Shown here: piece by piece, positions 38,873 through 47,446 of the stretch | Layout of the letters: each line of letters opens with the position of its first letter | Position numbering within the stretch: position 1 is the first letter of the stretch | Source: Anaerococcus mediterraneensis | GTDB lineage: Bacteria > Bacillota > Clostridia > Tissierellales > Peptoniphilaceae | Reading direction: 5' to 3' | Assembly (NCBI RefSeq): GCF_900128415.1 | Contig: NZ_LT635772.1 | Location: forward strand, 1,364,001-1,428,000 | DNA length: 64,000 bases | Translations under genes and position numbers: made by a program | Notes under the pieces: model-generated | Seen by the model: only the letters and a program-made list of their open reading frames with translations | What the model was told of the DNA's origin: nothing | Databases searched by the model: none

Positions 38873-40075
38873 TTAATTATCAGACCTTCTCAACAATTTT
38901 TTATAGGATTTGTCAATAAAAATTGCTCCCATTGGTGCTGTTATAATTATAGATAAAACTGCAATAGATAAGATGGCCATACCAGATTCTAATCCATTAG
39001 CAAGTGCCACTGATCCAATCGCTGCCTGGACAGTTGCCTTTGGTGTGTAAGATAGTATTGTAAATATTTTTTCATTTTTACTAAGTCTGCTTCCAGCAAC
39101 AGAAATAAAAACACCAATAGATCTAATTAAAAGCCCTAAAAAGATTAATAAAATTCCAGCAAAACCTATTCCAGTCATATATTTGATATCAACATCTGCA
39201 CCAACAAGGACAAATAATAAAATTTCTGCAAAAATCCAAAGTTTAGCAAACTTTTCAGAAAGTCTTTCAACAACACCATCTTCTGCTTTTATCTTGTATG
39301 CCGACGCCATAGCAATAACAGCTAGAAGACCTGAAACCGGGATTATTTCCTTTAGAAGACTTTCTATGCTTACAATCAAAAAGGCAAGAGCTAATAAAGT
39401 AATTACCTTAGAAGAATTTCTAATATAAGATCCATTTTTATATCTTCTTTCAAAAAATAAGTACAATATATAACCAATTACAATACCAAATCCAATACCC
39501 AAAATAATTGAAACTGGCACCTTTAATAATGATTTAAAAGAAAATTCGCTTCCTTTAGCCATGGATAAAAAGCTTGAAAATAAAACCAAGACGAAAACAT
39601 CATCACAAGATGCTCCTGCTAGGATCATCTGAGGTATAGACTCATCCTTGCCATATCCTTCATCAATAAGTTTTACCATCCTAGGCACAACAATTGCTGG
39701 TGAAACCGCAGCCATAACAGCACCCATCAAAAGCCCATCAATTAAGTTTAACCCCAATATTTTAGGCACAAAAATAGCATAAGATAAAATTTCAAAACTT
39801 GCTGGCAAAAATGATAACAAGACTGCTGACCTACCTACTTTTTTAAGATCTCCTATATCAAGGCTTAACCCTGCCTTTAATAAAATTACTATAAGTGCGA
39901 TTGTTCTTAAATCTGGTGAGATTTTCAAAATATTTGCATTCAAAAGATTTAAGACTTGTGGACCTAAGATAATTCCTGTAAGAAGCATACCAATTATCCT
40001 AGGTAGTTTTAACTTATCAAAAATTTTGGCAAAAACCATGCCGATAATTAAAATAAGTCCGAGTGATAAAATCAT
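38873..40075 (-). CDS. CPA-type cation/proton antiporter under fluoride riboswitch control
   Basis: About eleven to twelve hydrophobic segments with the Na+/H+ exchanger fold (PRIIGMLLTGIILGP near the N-terminus, GASCDDVFVLVLFSS centrally with two consecutive Asp). An in-frame GTG lies upstream, but AAAGGAGG sets the ATG at 40075 (400 residues). The fluoride riboswitch directly upstream suggests a role in fluoride tolerance; antiporters are among the gene classes known behind crcB-motif RNAs. Whether it moves fluoride or only compensates cations or pH is inference. Confidence 0.85.
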   Translation of the reverse strand: MILSLGLILIIGMVFAKIFDKLKLPRIIGMLLTGIILGPQVLNLLNANILKISPDLRTIALIVILLKAGLSLDIGDLKKVGRSAVLLSFLPASFEILSYAIFVPKILGLNLIDGLLMGAVMAAVSPAIVVPRMVKLIDEGYGKDESIPQMILAGASCDDVFVLVLFSSFLSMAKGSEFSFKSLLKVPVSIILGIGFGIVIGYILYLFFERRYKNGSYIRNSSKVITLLALAFLIVSIESLLKEIIPVSGLLAVIAMASAYKIKAEDGVVERLSEKFAKLWIFAEILLFVLVGADVDIKYMTGIGFAGILLIFLGLLIRSIGVFISVAGSRLSKNEKIFTILSYTPKATVQAAIGSVALANGLESGMAILSIAVLSIIITAPMGAIFIDKSYKKLLRRSDN

Positions 40076-40091
40076 AACGCCTCCTTTCACA

Positions 40092-40179
40092 ATAAAAAAG
40101 CTGATAACCCTACAATATTGTAGAAGTCATCAGCTTTCGCGTTTTAGATTATAATTATCAAGGGAGTACTTCATTCCCT
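40092..40179 (-). promoter_or_regulatory. Fluoride riboswitch (crcB motif) with terminator platform
   Basis: On the minus strand the aptamer starts at 40178: GGGA-ATGAAGTAC-TCCC forms P1, and CTGATGACTTCTAC (40120-40133) is the conserved 3' part. GAAGT in the first loop is complementary to ACTTC in the 3' segment, giving the diagnostic pseudoknot. A short GC-GAAA-GC stem lies between. The expression platform is AAAGCTGAT (40129-40137) pairing with ATCAGCTTT (40098-40106), followed by T, so aptamer folding and termination compete for the same bases. An A/T-rich insert of about 15 nt between P1 and the short stem is longer than in many examples. Confidence 0.82.
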
Positions 40180-40221
40180 AAAAATATTATATGCACAAGT
40201 CTTATAAAATCAAATTTATTT

Positions 40222-41076
40222 TTAATTAATAGGTTCAAAAGTCTTTCCAAGATTAGTTGATTTATATTGTTTTTCATTCCCATTAATATCCTTACAAATA
40301 AGCAAAATAGACTCATCTTCTTTTATTGATCCAGAAATATCAGGACTAGTATCAGGGATTTCAGATACAAAAGATAATCTATTGTCCACAATCTCAACAA
40401 AAAACCGCCTAGACCTGGCCCCTGCCCTATCGACTTCAAGAAGACCAAAATTTGAATTTGGAATTTCTTTTACATTTTCAGCAGAAAAATCATTTAGCCT
40501 TTGAGTTTGTCTTTGAATTTCTTTTTGAGTTTCGTATTCTGCTGGTATTTTTACATCATTAGTTTCTTTATCCTTGTTTAGATAAAATTTAAGACTCGCT
40601 CTTGTATCTTCGTTTGTTATTTGGTCAAGGTTTTTAAAAATTTGCTCACTCTCCTCAAATGTCATCTTATCCATAGTAACAAAATTTTTCCTATAAACCA
40701 TATAATCAAAATCAACCCAACCTTCATTTAAGAGATAATATTTTTCTCCATCATAAGTAAAAGGAACATTATCCTTAAAAGCAAAGATACTCATAATCAA
40801 AACCAAATATCCTGCCAAAAAGCCAAGTCCAATCATAAGAAGAGTTGACAATAGTTTTAAATAAAAATTAATATTAAGGTCTGTAAATTTTAATATAAAA
40901 TATATTTGAAATGCAAAAAATGATAGTTCTGCGAAACCTAAAAATATATTGTTAAAAAGTGGGATGAATTCAATTTTATCGCATAAAATAAAGCACAAGA
41001 ATAATAAAGGAAAAGATCCCACGTATAAAATAAAATATAAATTTTTACTAATAATTTTTCTTATATAATTAAGCAT
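40222..41076 (-). CDS. Hypothetical membrane protein
   Basis: Not recognised. 284 residues: about three hydrophobic helices in the first 105 residues (15-33, 40-62, 75-100), then a soluble, acidic, probably extracytoplasmic domain with a KETNDVKIPAEYETQKEIQ stretch and short beta-like segments. It lies 11 bases after the NERD gene, so the two are likely co-transcribed. The fluoride riboswitch sits between it and the antiporter. Confidence 0.6.
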   Translation of the reverse strand: MLNYIRKIISKNLYFILYVGSFPLLFLCFILCDKIEFIPLFNNIFLGFAELSFFAFQIYFILKFTDLNINFYLKLLSTLLMIGLGFLAGYLVLIMSIFAFKDNVPFTYDGEKYYLLNEGWVDFDYMVYRKNFVTMDKMTFEESEQIFKNLDQITNEDTRASLKFYLNKDKETNDVKIPAEYETQKEIQRQTQRLNDFSAENVKEIPNSNFGLLEVDRAGARSRRFFVEIVDNRLSFVSEIPDTSPDISGSIKEDESILLICKDINGNEKQYKSTNLGKTFEPIN

Positions 41077-41087
41077 TATCTAATAAT

Positions 41088-41855
41088 TTACTTATCTTTT
41101 TTACCAGAAAGAACAAACCTACACTTTGGAAAGTTAGAACATCCTAAAAACTTTCCGTATTTTCCTTCCCTTTCAACAAGTTTATCTCCACATTTAGGGC
41201 AAATTCCTTCTTCAATTTTCTTTTCATTTTCTTTCTTAATCTTATTAATGTCCATTACATGAGAAATGTCTGTCTGATATGATTTATTTTTCTTGATGAT
41301 GACTAAAATCTTATCCAAATCTTCTTCATTATAAATTTCCTCAACAGAGAGCTCTTCTATAAGCTTAGCAACTTGCGAAATCCTGCAGAGCTTGGCATCC
41401 TTAACCTCAACATCTTTAAGATTTGCTTCTGGAGAAAAAGCAATAATAGAAAAATACTTCATGCTTGGATAGACATCTTCTAAAAGAGCCTCGAGTGCTT
41501 TTATATGACCATAATTTTGTAAAATTGGATTCATAAATTCATATTTTTTACTACCTAAATATTGTGTCCAATTACGTGAAAATTCTTTACCATAAATTTT
41601 CCCCTTGTAGGCCTTGGTTTCTACAACAAAAATCCCATATTTAGAAACAACTAAGTGATCTATTTGGCTAGTTCTAGTATTTTTAGATGGGTTGTCAATC
41701 TTAATATCATTTAAAACCCTATACTTATCCTTATCTAGTTTATTTAAAAATTTCGCAGAAACAATCTCCCCAATTTTTCCCTTAAATTGTGACCTAAATA
41801 CTGTAACTAATAAGATACAGGCAATTCCAATAATTATAAAAATATTATCTAACAT
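41088..41855 (-). CDS. NERD-domain protein with C-terminal topoisomerase-type zinc finger
   Basis: An N-terminal hydrophobic helix (about 2-18) precedes a NERD nuclease-like domain (IGEIVSAKFL, QIDHLVVSKYGIFVVETKAYKGKIYG). It ends with a type IA topoisomerase-like zinc finger (CPKCGDKLVEREGKYGKFLGC and FPKC). 255 residues. The role is probably nucleic-acid related. A run of seven G before ATT-ATG replaces a normal Shine-Dalgarno. Confidence 0.82.
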   Translation of the reverse strand: MLDNIFIIIGIACILLVTVFRSQFKGKIGEIVSAKFLNKLDKDKYRVLNDIKIDNPSKNTRTSQIDHLVVSKYGIFVVETKAYKGKIYGKEFSRNWTQYLGSKKYEFMNPILQNYGHIKALEALLEDVYPSMKYFSIIAFSPEANLKDVEVKDAKLCRISQVAKLIEELSVEEIYNEEDLDKILVIIKKNKSYQTDISHVMDINKIKKENEKKIEEGICPKCGDKLVEREGKYGKFLGCSNFPKCRFVLSGKKDK

Positions 41856-41934
41856 AATCCCCCCCAGTATAAATTTTTTAAAATATTAACAAAATAAAGA
41901 ATAATTACAAACAACTTCTAATTCATTCATCAAA

Positions 41935-42066
41935 TTATATTATAAAACCCCAACTACTAACTGTAGGTAGACTCGAATTCAAAACATCCACAACATCATC
42001 AAGACCATTTATCACAAAATGAATTATTTCATCATCTCTAACATAGTCGACATTTTCTTTCCTTAA
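41935..42066 (-). pseudogene. Possible C-terminal gene remnant
   Basis: A stop-bounded 43-codon reading frame with protein-like composition (ENVDYVRDDEIIHFVINGLD) but no start codon or ribosome site of its own. It lies in the otherwise empty ~450-bp space between the NERD gene and the old rlmD terminator. It could be the tail of a deleted gene. I do not recognise the family. The rest of 41856-42280 shows only A/T-rich sequence and a possible promoter (TATAAT around 42145). Confidence 0.25.
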
Positions 42067-42280
42067 TTATTATCAAAAATATTCAGGATAAAATAAATAT
42101 TTTTAATAATGATTTTAAGTTTTAATATTTTTATCTCTATGACTATTATAGCATATATTAAGTAAAATATTAATTTTTCTTATTAATATATTTATGTACT
42201 AAAATAAATGATACCTATCCTATCTGGACAGCCTGATTGTTTTAATATCTATATACTCTTACAGCTAATAATTAAATATA

Positions 42281-42320
42281 AAAATGGCTTTTAGGATTTC
42301 TTCAAAAAATCCTAAAAGCC
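42281..42320 (-). terminator. Original terminator of rlmD
   Basis: A 14-bp perfect stem (42286-42299 with 42307-42320) followed by T on the minus strand, located about 30 bp after the displaced rlmD stop. In the integrated state its 5' half encodes the last codons of the recombinase. Confidence 0.8.
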
Positions 42321-44134
42321 AGCAGCCTCAAGAGTCTTATATATTTACAACTTATTTTCTTGTAATCAAGGCAATGGTCTCGACATGCGTTGTCTTTTGA
42401 TTGGGAACATAATTTTTTATCCTCGTCATTCTTGTGGGAGCACAATTTATTAGTGTCATTGTCTTTGGCATTTTTTCTTTTATCCTTGAAGTTATTAGAA
42501 TCTTGACTATCTTTAACTCCTGTTTTGAAATAGAATGTTAAGTCATATGGATGAACTGTTCCGTCTTTGTCAATTCTACCCACCACGACTTTATCAACTA
42601 TGCTTTCAAATACTGTTCTATTAAATTCCTCTATAATTTCTCTATTCTCTAAGACCTTTTTAAATTGCTTTAATCTTTCTTTAATGGAGTTTTCATCTTT
42701 TATCGTTAGTTCCAGTGTTTTCTTTTCATCAATTAATTCTTCTTTTTGTTTTATCAGTTTTTTATATTTTTTAGCATAAACTTCTTCGTCTATACTGTCT
42801 TCTAAATGAAGATCAACTAACTTTCTTTCTTGACTAATGATTCTATTTAATTGACTTTCTATCTTTTTCAAATCTTTGACTAAAGTATTATCATTTATTT
42901 CTTCTTCTACAATTTTTAAAAAGTCATCTATTACTGTTGAATCTGCATGGCATAATTGCCTATAGCTTTCAACAAATGCTTTTTCTATTGCTGCTTCTTG
43001 TATTCCTTTTGAATGAGGGCAATATTTTTTACCTTTTTTAGTTGACCTTACACATTGCCAGTTAATTTTTTTGTAAATTGAACTAGTGTGCCATGTTCTT
43101 CTTGAAAGTATTTCACCACAAAATCCACATTCCAGCATACTTGAAAAAGCATATTGCCTTGATAGTTTTTCTCTTTTTCTATCCTTGTTAGCAATAGTGT
43201 TTCTGTTTTGTGCTCTTCTGAGTCTAATCTCCTGTGCCTTTTCAAAATCTTCTTTTGATATAATTGGCTCGTGATGATTTTCAATGTGATATTTATCAGA
43301 TTCTCCAAAATTTGCTAGTCTTCTTTTTGTTATGGGATCAACTGTAAAGGTCTTTCCCATTAGTATATCGCCAATATACTTTTCATTTTTAATTATTCCT
43401 AACACTGTAGTATCAGACCATTTTGTTTTACCTCTAGGAGTGAGATATCCTTGTTCTTCTAGTTCCCTACCAATGACTGAACCACCATTACCCTCTAAAT
43501 ATCTTTTAAAAATATATCTGACAATCTTGGCTTCTTCTTCATTTATAGAGATACTTTTTGTTATAGGGTCATAGTCGTATCCAAGGCAACCTTGAAAACC
43601 TATAAGTTCCCCTTTTTCCATTTTCATTTTCAGTCCTTTTTTTACATGGGCTGAGGTATTTTCTACTTCTTGTTGAGCTACTGAACTTAATATTGTTAGT
43701 AATAGCTCTCCATCCATTGTCAAAGTATCTATATTTTCTTCTTCAAATACTACACCAACATTATTTTCCTTTAGAAGCCTTACATATTTCAAAGTATCTA
43801 ATGTGTTTCTAGCAAATCTTGATATAGATTTAGTAATTATCATGTCTATATCTCCATTTTGACAATCACTAATTAGTCTCATGAAATCTGCTCTTTTAGT
43901 AGCAGTTGTTCCTGTTGTTGCTTCATCTGCATATATACCATCCAGAGTCCAGTTCTTATTATTTTTTATTAGATTTGTGTAATAATCAACTTGCGATTTA
44001 TATGATTCAAGTTGGTCTTTACTATCTGTACTTACTCGACAATATGCTGCAACACGTTTTAAATCTAAATCTAGTGCATTTCTATTTCTAGCTCCTGTAT
44101 TTGAAGCTTTTATTAATTTTACTTTAGTATTCAT
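42302..44134 (-). CDS. Large serine recombinase (integrase of the element), C-terminus chimeric
   Basis: The N-terminal resolvase domain (about 28-170) has the catalytic Ser in AYCRVSTDSKDQLES and the arginine motif SRFARNTLD. A recombinase domain (about 190-300) follows, then a zinc ribbon (CGFCGEIL and later Cys residues, about 335-380) and a coiled-coil (about 410-480). 610 residues. A strong GGAAGGAGG precedes the ATG. It catalyses integration into rlmD. The reading frame crosses the attachment core at 42383-42387, so its last 26 residues come from chromosomal rlmD and terminator DNA. In the circular element it would instead end with 51 residues encoded at 63459-63611. Confidence 0.93.
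   Translation of the reverse strand: MNTKVKLIKASNTGARNRNALDLDLKRVAAYCRVSTDSKDQLESYKSQVDYYTNLIKNNKNWTLDGIYADEATTGTTATKRADFMRLISDCQNGDIDMIITKSISRFARNTLDTLKYVRLLKENNVGVVFEEENIDTLTMDGELLLTILSSVAQQEVENTSAHVKKGLKMKMEKGELIGFQGCLGYDYDPITKSISINEEEAKIVRYIFKRYLEGNGGSVIGRELEEQGYLTPRGKTKWSDTTVLGIIKNEKYIGDILMGKTFTVDPITKRRLANFGESDKYHIENHHEPIISKEDFEKAQEIRLRRAQNRNTIANKDRKREKLSRQYAFSSMLECGFCGEILSRRTWHTSSIYKKINWQCVRSTKKGKKYCPHSKGIQEAAIEKAFVESYRQLCHADSTVIDDFLKIVEEEINDNTLVKDLKKIESQLNRIISQERKLVDLHLEDSIDEEVYAKKYKKLIKQKEELIDEKKTLELTIKDENSIKERLKQFKKVLENREIIEEFNRTVFESIVDKVVVGRIDKDGTVHPYDLTFYFKTGVKDSQDSNNFKDKRKNAKDNDTNKLCSHKNDEDKKLCSQSKDNACRDHCLDYKKISCKYIRLLRLLAFRIF
42352..42387 (-). pseudogene. rlmD: Displaced 3' end of rlmD
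   Basis: In the rlmD frame this reads HVETIALITRK followed by TAA (42352-42354), matching HVEAIALIQKM at the end of the rlmD copy on the other side of the element. It is the chromosomal 3' end left behind by integration. Confidence 0.85.
42383..42387. repeat. Left attachment core
   Basis: CATGT (minus strand) at the point where the recombinase frame leaves element DNA and enters rlmD DNA. It is a copy of the right core. Confidence 0.7.
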
Positions 44135-44189
44135 TTTACCTCCTTCCCATTTTGTGTCTTTCTACAGTATTATTATATCACAAGATTAA

Positions 44190-44327
44190 CTACTTTCTAT
44201 TCATCTTCTTATAATCATTTTCTATTCTATTTTTTATTTTTGTGTATTCCTTATCATTAATTAATTTAAGATCATAAAGTCTACATAACATAGCAAGTCT
44301 TATACTATAAATCTTTATTGCTTGCAT
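44190..44327 (-). CDS. Small SHOCT-like protein beside the recombinase
   Basis: A 45-residue ORF with an excellent ribosome site (AGGAGGTTAAA before ATG at 44327). The C-terminal half (YDLKLINDKEYTKIKNRIE) resembles the SHOCT short C-terminal domain, whose L-x-D-x-E-Y/F-x-x-K pattern often occurs in small proteins next to integrases. It lies about 55 bp upstream of the recombinase on the same strand, so probably co-transcribed. Function unknown. Confidence 0.7.
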   Translation of the reverse strand: MQAIKIYSIRLAMLCRLYDLKLINDKEYTKIKNRIENDYKKMNRK

Positions 44328-44564
44328 TTTAACCTCCTATATAAGTTGATTTTTTTTACCTTGATAAGTGGATTAAATCTGAAATGTGCTAATTCCACAT
44401 AAGCAACTTCAAGAATATTGGCACTTCAAAGTATTTTGATTTTTATAGAAAGATGACAAAATACCCCTCACTTTATAAAGTGAAATTTGCCCTCTTTGGT
44501 AACCAGAATTTTTATTTTTCTATAATATTTTTGAGTTTCAATGATTAATTTAAGCATAAAAAAA

Positions 44565-44596
44565 TGAGGACTTATGCTATTAGGCATAAATCCTCA
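44565..44596. terminator. Bidirectional terminator after the ECF operon
   Basis: TGAGGACTTATGC (44565-44577) pairs with GCATAAATCCTCA (44584-44596) with a small internal mismatch; A-runs and T-runs flank it on both sides. The rest of 44340-44714 holds no gene that I can see. Confidence 0.85.
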
Positions 44597-44714
44597 AAAA
44601 AAAATATTATAAAGTTTATATTATGGAGTATTCAAAAAAATACTATTCATAACTTCTCGTTTTTCTTCCTTTTTTATCATATGTCCCTCTTGTAATTTAC
44701 TAATGTATGCATTT

Positions 44715-46106
44715 TCATAAGTAAGTAAAATCAATCACTTTATCACAAACTGAATCTAAAAACTCAACATCATGGGATATTATTAAAATCAACTTATCTT
44801 CTTCCTTTACTTTCTTTATGTTTTTAGCTACTATTTTCATATTTCTATAGTCCAATCCACTGGTTGGTTCATCGAAAAATAGAATTTTCTTGTCGGATAG
44901 TAAAGCGGATAAGAAAATTACTCTCTGTTTTTGTCCTCCTGACAAGGTGTGAGGATTCCTATCACTGATATTTTTCAACTCCATATCTTTTAACCAAGTA
45001 TCTAAAGCATTATCATCTTTAATATTTGATGTTAATACTATTTCATCTTTGACAGTGTCCGTGAATAACTGACAGTTCACTTCCTGCATAATAAGCAGGC
45101 TCTCATTTAACCTACTTTTTATATTTAAATTCTCATCATCTTTTAAAATTTTACCTTTATTTTCTTTGTATAAGCCACATATAATTTTTGCTAATGTAGA
45201 CTTCCCAATTCCATTTTCACCAACAATTCCAATAATATTCCCATAACAAAATTTAAGATCCTTGATGGACAAAATTATTTTGGTATTTCTTTTGAATATC
45301 AGATTTTTTAACTCTAATAAAGTCCCTTCATTTGAAGTTTCAAAATCATCAAATCTTTCAATAGCTTTATAATCAGAATGCCTAAGTCCTGTTCTCATTC
45401 GTTCATCTTCACTTAGATTTTCAATTTCGTCCATACTATATTCTCTGATGATTTTTCCATCCTCTAAGTATATTGCTCTATCAACAATGTCTTTTAAATA
45501 CCACAACCTGTGTTCTGCAATAATAATAGTTTTTCCTAAAGATTTAAGCTTTTTTATTGTAAGCGATAATTCTTTCATTGACTCTATGTCTAAGCTTGAA
45601 GATGGTTCATCAAGAATAAATATCTCAGGGTTTAATGCGTAAATGCTTGCTATAGCAATCTTCTGCTTTTCTCCTCCAGAAAGATTGAATATATTTTTAT
45701 TCATCAAGTTTTCAAGATGAAGCTCTTTTTCAACTTCTTCAATCCTTTTGTTAATTACTTCTCTTTCTATGCCGTAATTTTCTAAACCAAAAGCGATTTC
45801 ATCGGTTGTATTAGTTGTATAAAATTGTGTTTTAGGATTTTGAAAAACTGAACCTACATCCTTAGATAACTTGTAAATTGGTGTGGTAAATGTATTCATA
45901 CCATTGACCATAACACTGCCGGAAATGTCCCCATCATAAAACTCAGGTATTATGCCATTCATAAGCTTTAATAGAGTGGACTTTCCACAACCACTCCTAC
46001 CACATAGAAGAATGCATTCCCCTTTTTTGATTTTCAAATTTATATCTTTTAATGAGTAATCAGATCCTCCCTTATACTTAAAACTTAATTCTCTAATTTC
46101 AATCAT
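44715..46106 (-). CDS. ECF transporter ATPase with two ABC domains
   Basis: A fused energy-coupling ATPase. The first domain has Walker A CGRSGCGKSTLLKL, signature LSGGEKQKIAIASI and Walker B IFILDEPSSSLD. The second has Walker A VGENGIGKSTLAK, signature LSGGQKQRVIFLSALL and Walker B FFDEPTSGLD. About 463 residues. The start is ATG 46106, overlapping the EcfT stop (ATGA). It forms an ECF complex with the T and S components upstream. Confidence 0.9.
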   Translation of the reverse strand: MIEIRELSFKYKGGSDYSLKDINLKIKKGECILLCGRSGCGKSTLLKLMNGIIPEFYDGDISGSVMVNGMNTFTTPIYKLSKDVGSVFQNPKTQFYTTNTTDEIAFGLENYGIEREVINKRIEEVEKELHLENLMNKNIFNLSGGEKQKIAIASIYALNPEIFILDEPSSSLDIESMKELSLTIKKLKSLGKTIIIAEHRLWYLKDIVDRAIYLEDGKIIREYSMDEIENLSEDERMRTGLRHSDYKAIERFDDFETSNEGTLLELKNLIFKRNTKIILSIKDLKFCYGNIIGIVGENGIGKSTLAKIICGLYKENKGKILKDDENLNIKSRLNESLLIMQEVNCQLFTDTVKDEIVLTSNIKDDNALDTWLKDMELKNISDRNPHTLSGGQKQRVIFLSALLSDKKILFFDEPTSGLDYRNMKIVAKNIKKVKEEDKLILIISHDVEFLDSVCDKVIDFTYL

Positions 46107-46831
46107 AAGTCCCACCCTGATACTTTCATAAATATTACTATTGATAAAATTAAAATCATAAGAATTAGAACACCAATATCATTTTTTCTAAACTTAATTA
46201 GGTGTCTACTTGTTTTGTTAACAGGGGCATCGAGTCCCCTTATAATGGCTGATTGAGAGAGCTCATCCCCAATTTCTATCACACTTACGAACAATGGCAC
46301 AAAAAAATATTCCATAATTAATGTTGGTCTTCTTGTTAAATTGATTAAGTTAAAATTAATTCCTCGAGTTTTCATCGCCATATTTATATGACTCCATTCG
46401 TCTTTAATAGTAGGCAAACATCTAAATATTACAGAAATCATTATGAGCGAGTCTTTTGAAAGTTTTAATTTTTGTAAAGTTGCTACTGCACTGGAAACAG
46501 ATGTGGAATTTAAAATCCATTTACCCACGATAATACATGGCAGAAATTTTCTTCCAATTGCTAAGATAAATAAAATTAAATTCAAAAGAAAATTCATATT
46601 AAAATAGGCTAAAGATTTTTCCAATACTACACTTATTACAAAAAATAAAATATACCTTATAGTGGATTTTTTATAACCATCGCTAATAATAATGACAAGG
46701 AAAAATAATGTAATAAGGCTTTGATAGATCCAATCAAACCCTAAAAAAATTAAAATATTCGCACCTATAAGCAAGATAAGTTTTGTTCTGAGGTCATATT
46801 TTGACCCCAGAACAAACTTTGAATTTTCCAT
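46103..46831 (-). CDS. ECF transporter T component
   Basis: A membrane protein of 242 residues with several helices. The cytoplasmic coupling helices are marked by MAMKTRGIN and the second SAIIRGLDAP motif, the A-R-G type signatures of EcfT. It shares a base with the S-component stop, so translation is coupled. Confidence 0.87.
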   Translation of the reverse strand: MENSKFVLGSKYDLRTKLILLIGANILIFLGFDWIYQSLITLFFLVIIISDGYKKSTIRYILFFVISVVLEKSLAYFNMNFLLNLILFILAIGRKFLPCIIVGKWILNSTSVSSAVATLQKLKLSKDSLIMISVIFRCLPTIKDEWSHINMAMKTRGINFNLINLTRRPTLIMEYFFVPLFVSVIEIGDELSQSAIIRGLDAPVNKTSRHLIKFRKNDIGVLILMILILSIVIFMKVSGWDL

Positions 46832-47421
46832 TATAAAACTCCTGCGGATTCCAACTTTTTATTTAGTATTTTTTTTGTAAAATAAGAACCAATCATAGAG
46901 AATATAAATGTTCCTATAATCATAACTGGTAACATCCATATTGGTGTCCATGATCTTACTGTGTTACAAAAGCTTTGATCTAAGCCACCTTTTATTACAC
47001 TTTCAAAAAATGCTTCTCTCATAACCCAAATTGGTAAGAATCCTCCAAATAAGTTTAGAGAAAAAAACATATGACTAATTGTATTTTTCTTAAAGTCTGT
47101 ATAATTTCCACCTTTTGCTATCAACATAGCAATTATTCCGGCAGGCACTGCCACTAATGGTGCAATTGGAATATGTCCAGTTGCAACTAATAAAATACTT
47201 GGTAAGATAGCTGCGATTACAATAGCAGTGGCTGACTTTGTCTTTGCAAGAAGCATATGATAGGTTGGTGCAGCAAGTAGTGCTACAAGCATAGGCATTA
47301 GTAAAAACAAAACAGGGACAGGCATAGATATTACCCCAATAACTGCATATGTTACAAAGTAAAGTGCAATTAAAACACCAGCTGTAACTGCATTTTTTGA
47401 TGATTTCTTTTGTGTTTTCAT
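46831..47421 (-). CDS. ECF S component, MptD/Trep_Strep type
   Basis: A 196-residue integral membrane protein with five to six helices and the Trep_Strep-like N-terminus (KNAVTAGVLIALYFVTYAVIG). It is the substrate-capturing subunit; substrate unknown. It lies 25 bp after the second ABC half-transporter. Confidence 0.8.
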   Translation of the reverse strand: MKTQKKSSKNAVTAGVLIALYFVTYAVIGVISMPVPVLFLLMPMLVALLAAPTYHMLLAKTKSATAIVIAAILPSILLVATGHIPIAPLVAVPAGIIAMLIAKGGNYTDFKKNTISHMFFSLNLFGGFLPIWVMREAFFESVIKGGLDQSFCNTVRSWTPIWMLPVMIIGTFIFSMIGSYFTKKILNKKLESAGVL

Positions 47422-47446
47422 AAGTTTCCTCCTTTAAAATTGATTG

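Noticed and set aside
43048..43308. Minus-strand ORF of 86 codons inside the recombinase
   Set aside because: Alternative-frame shadow of the recombinase zinc-ribbon region, with no start signal.
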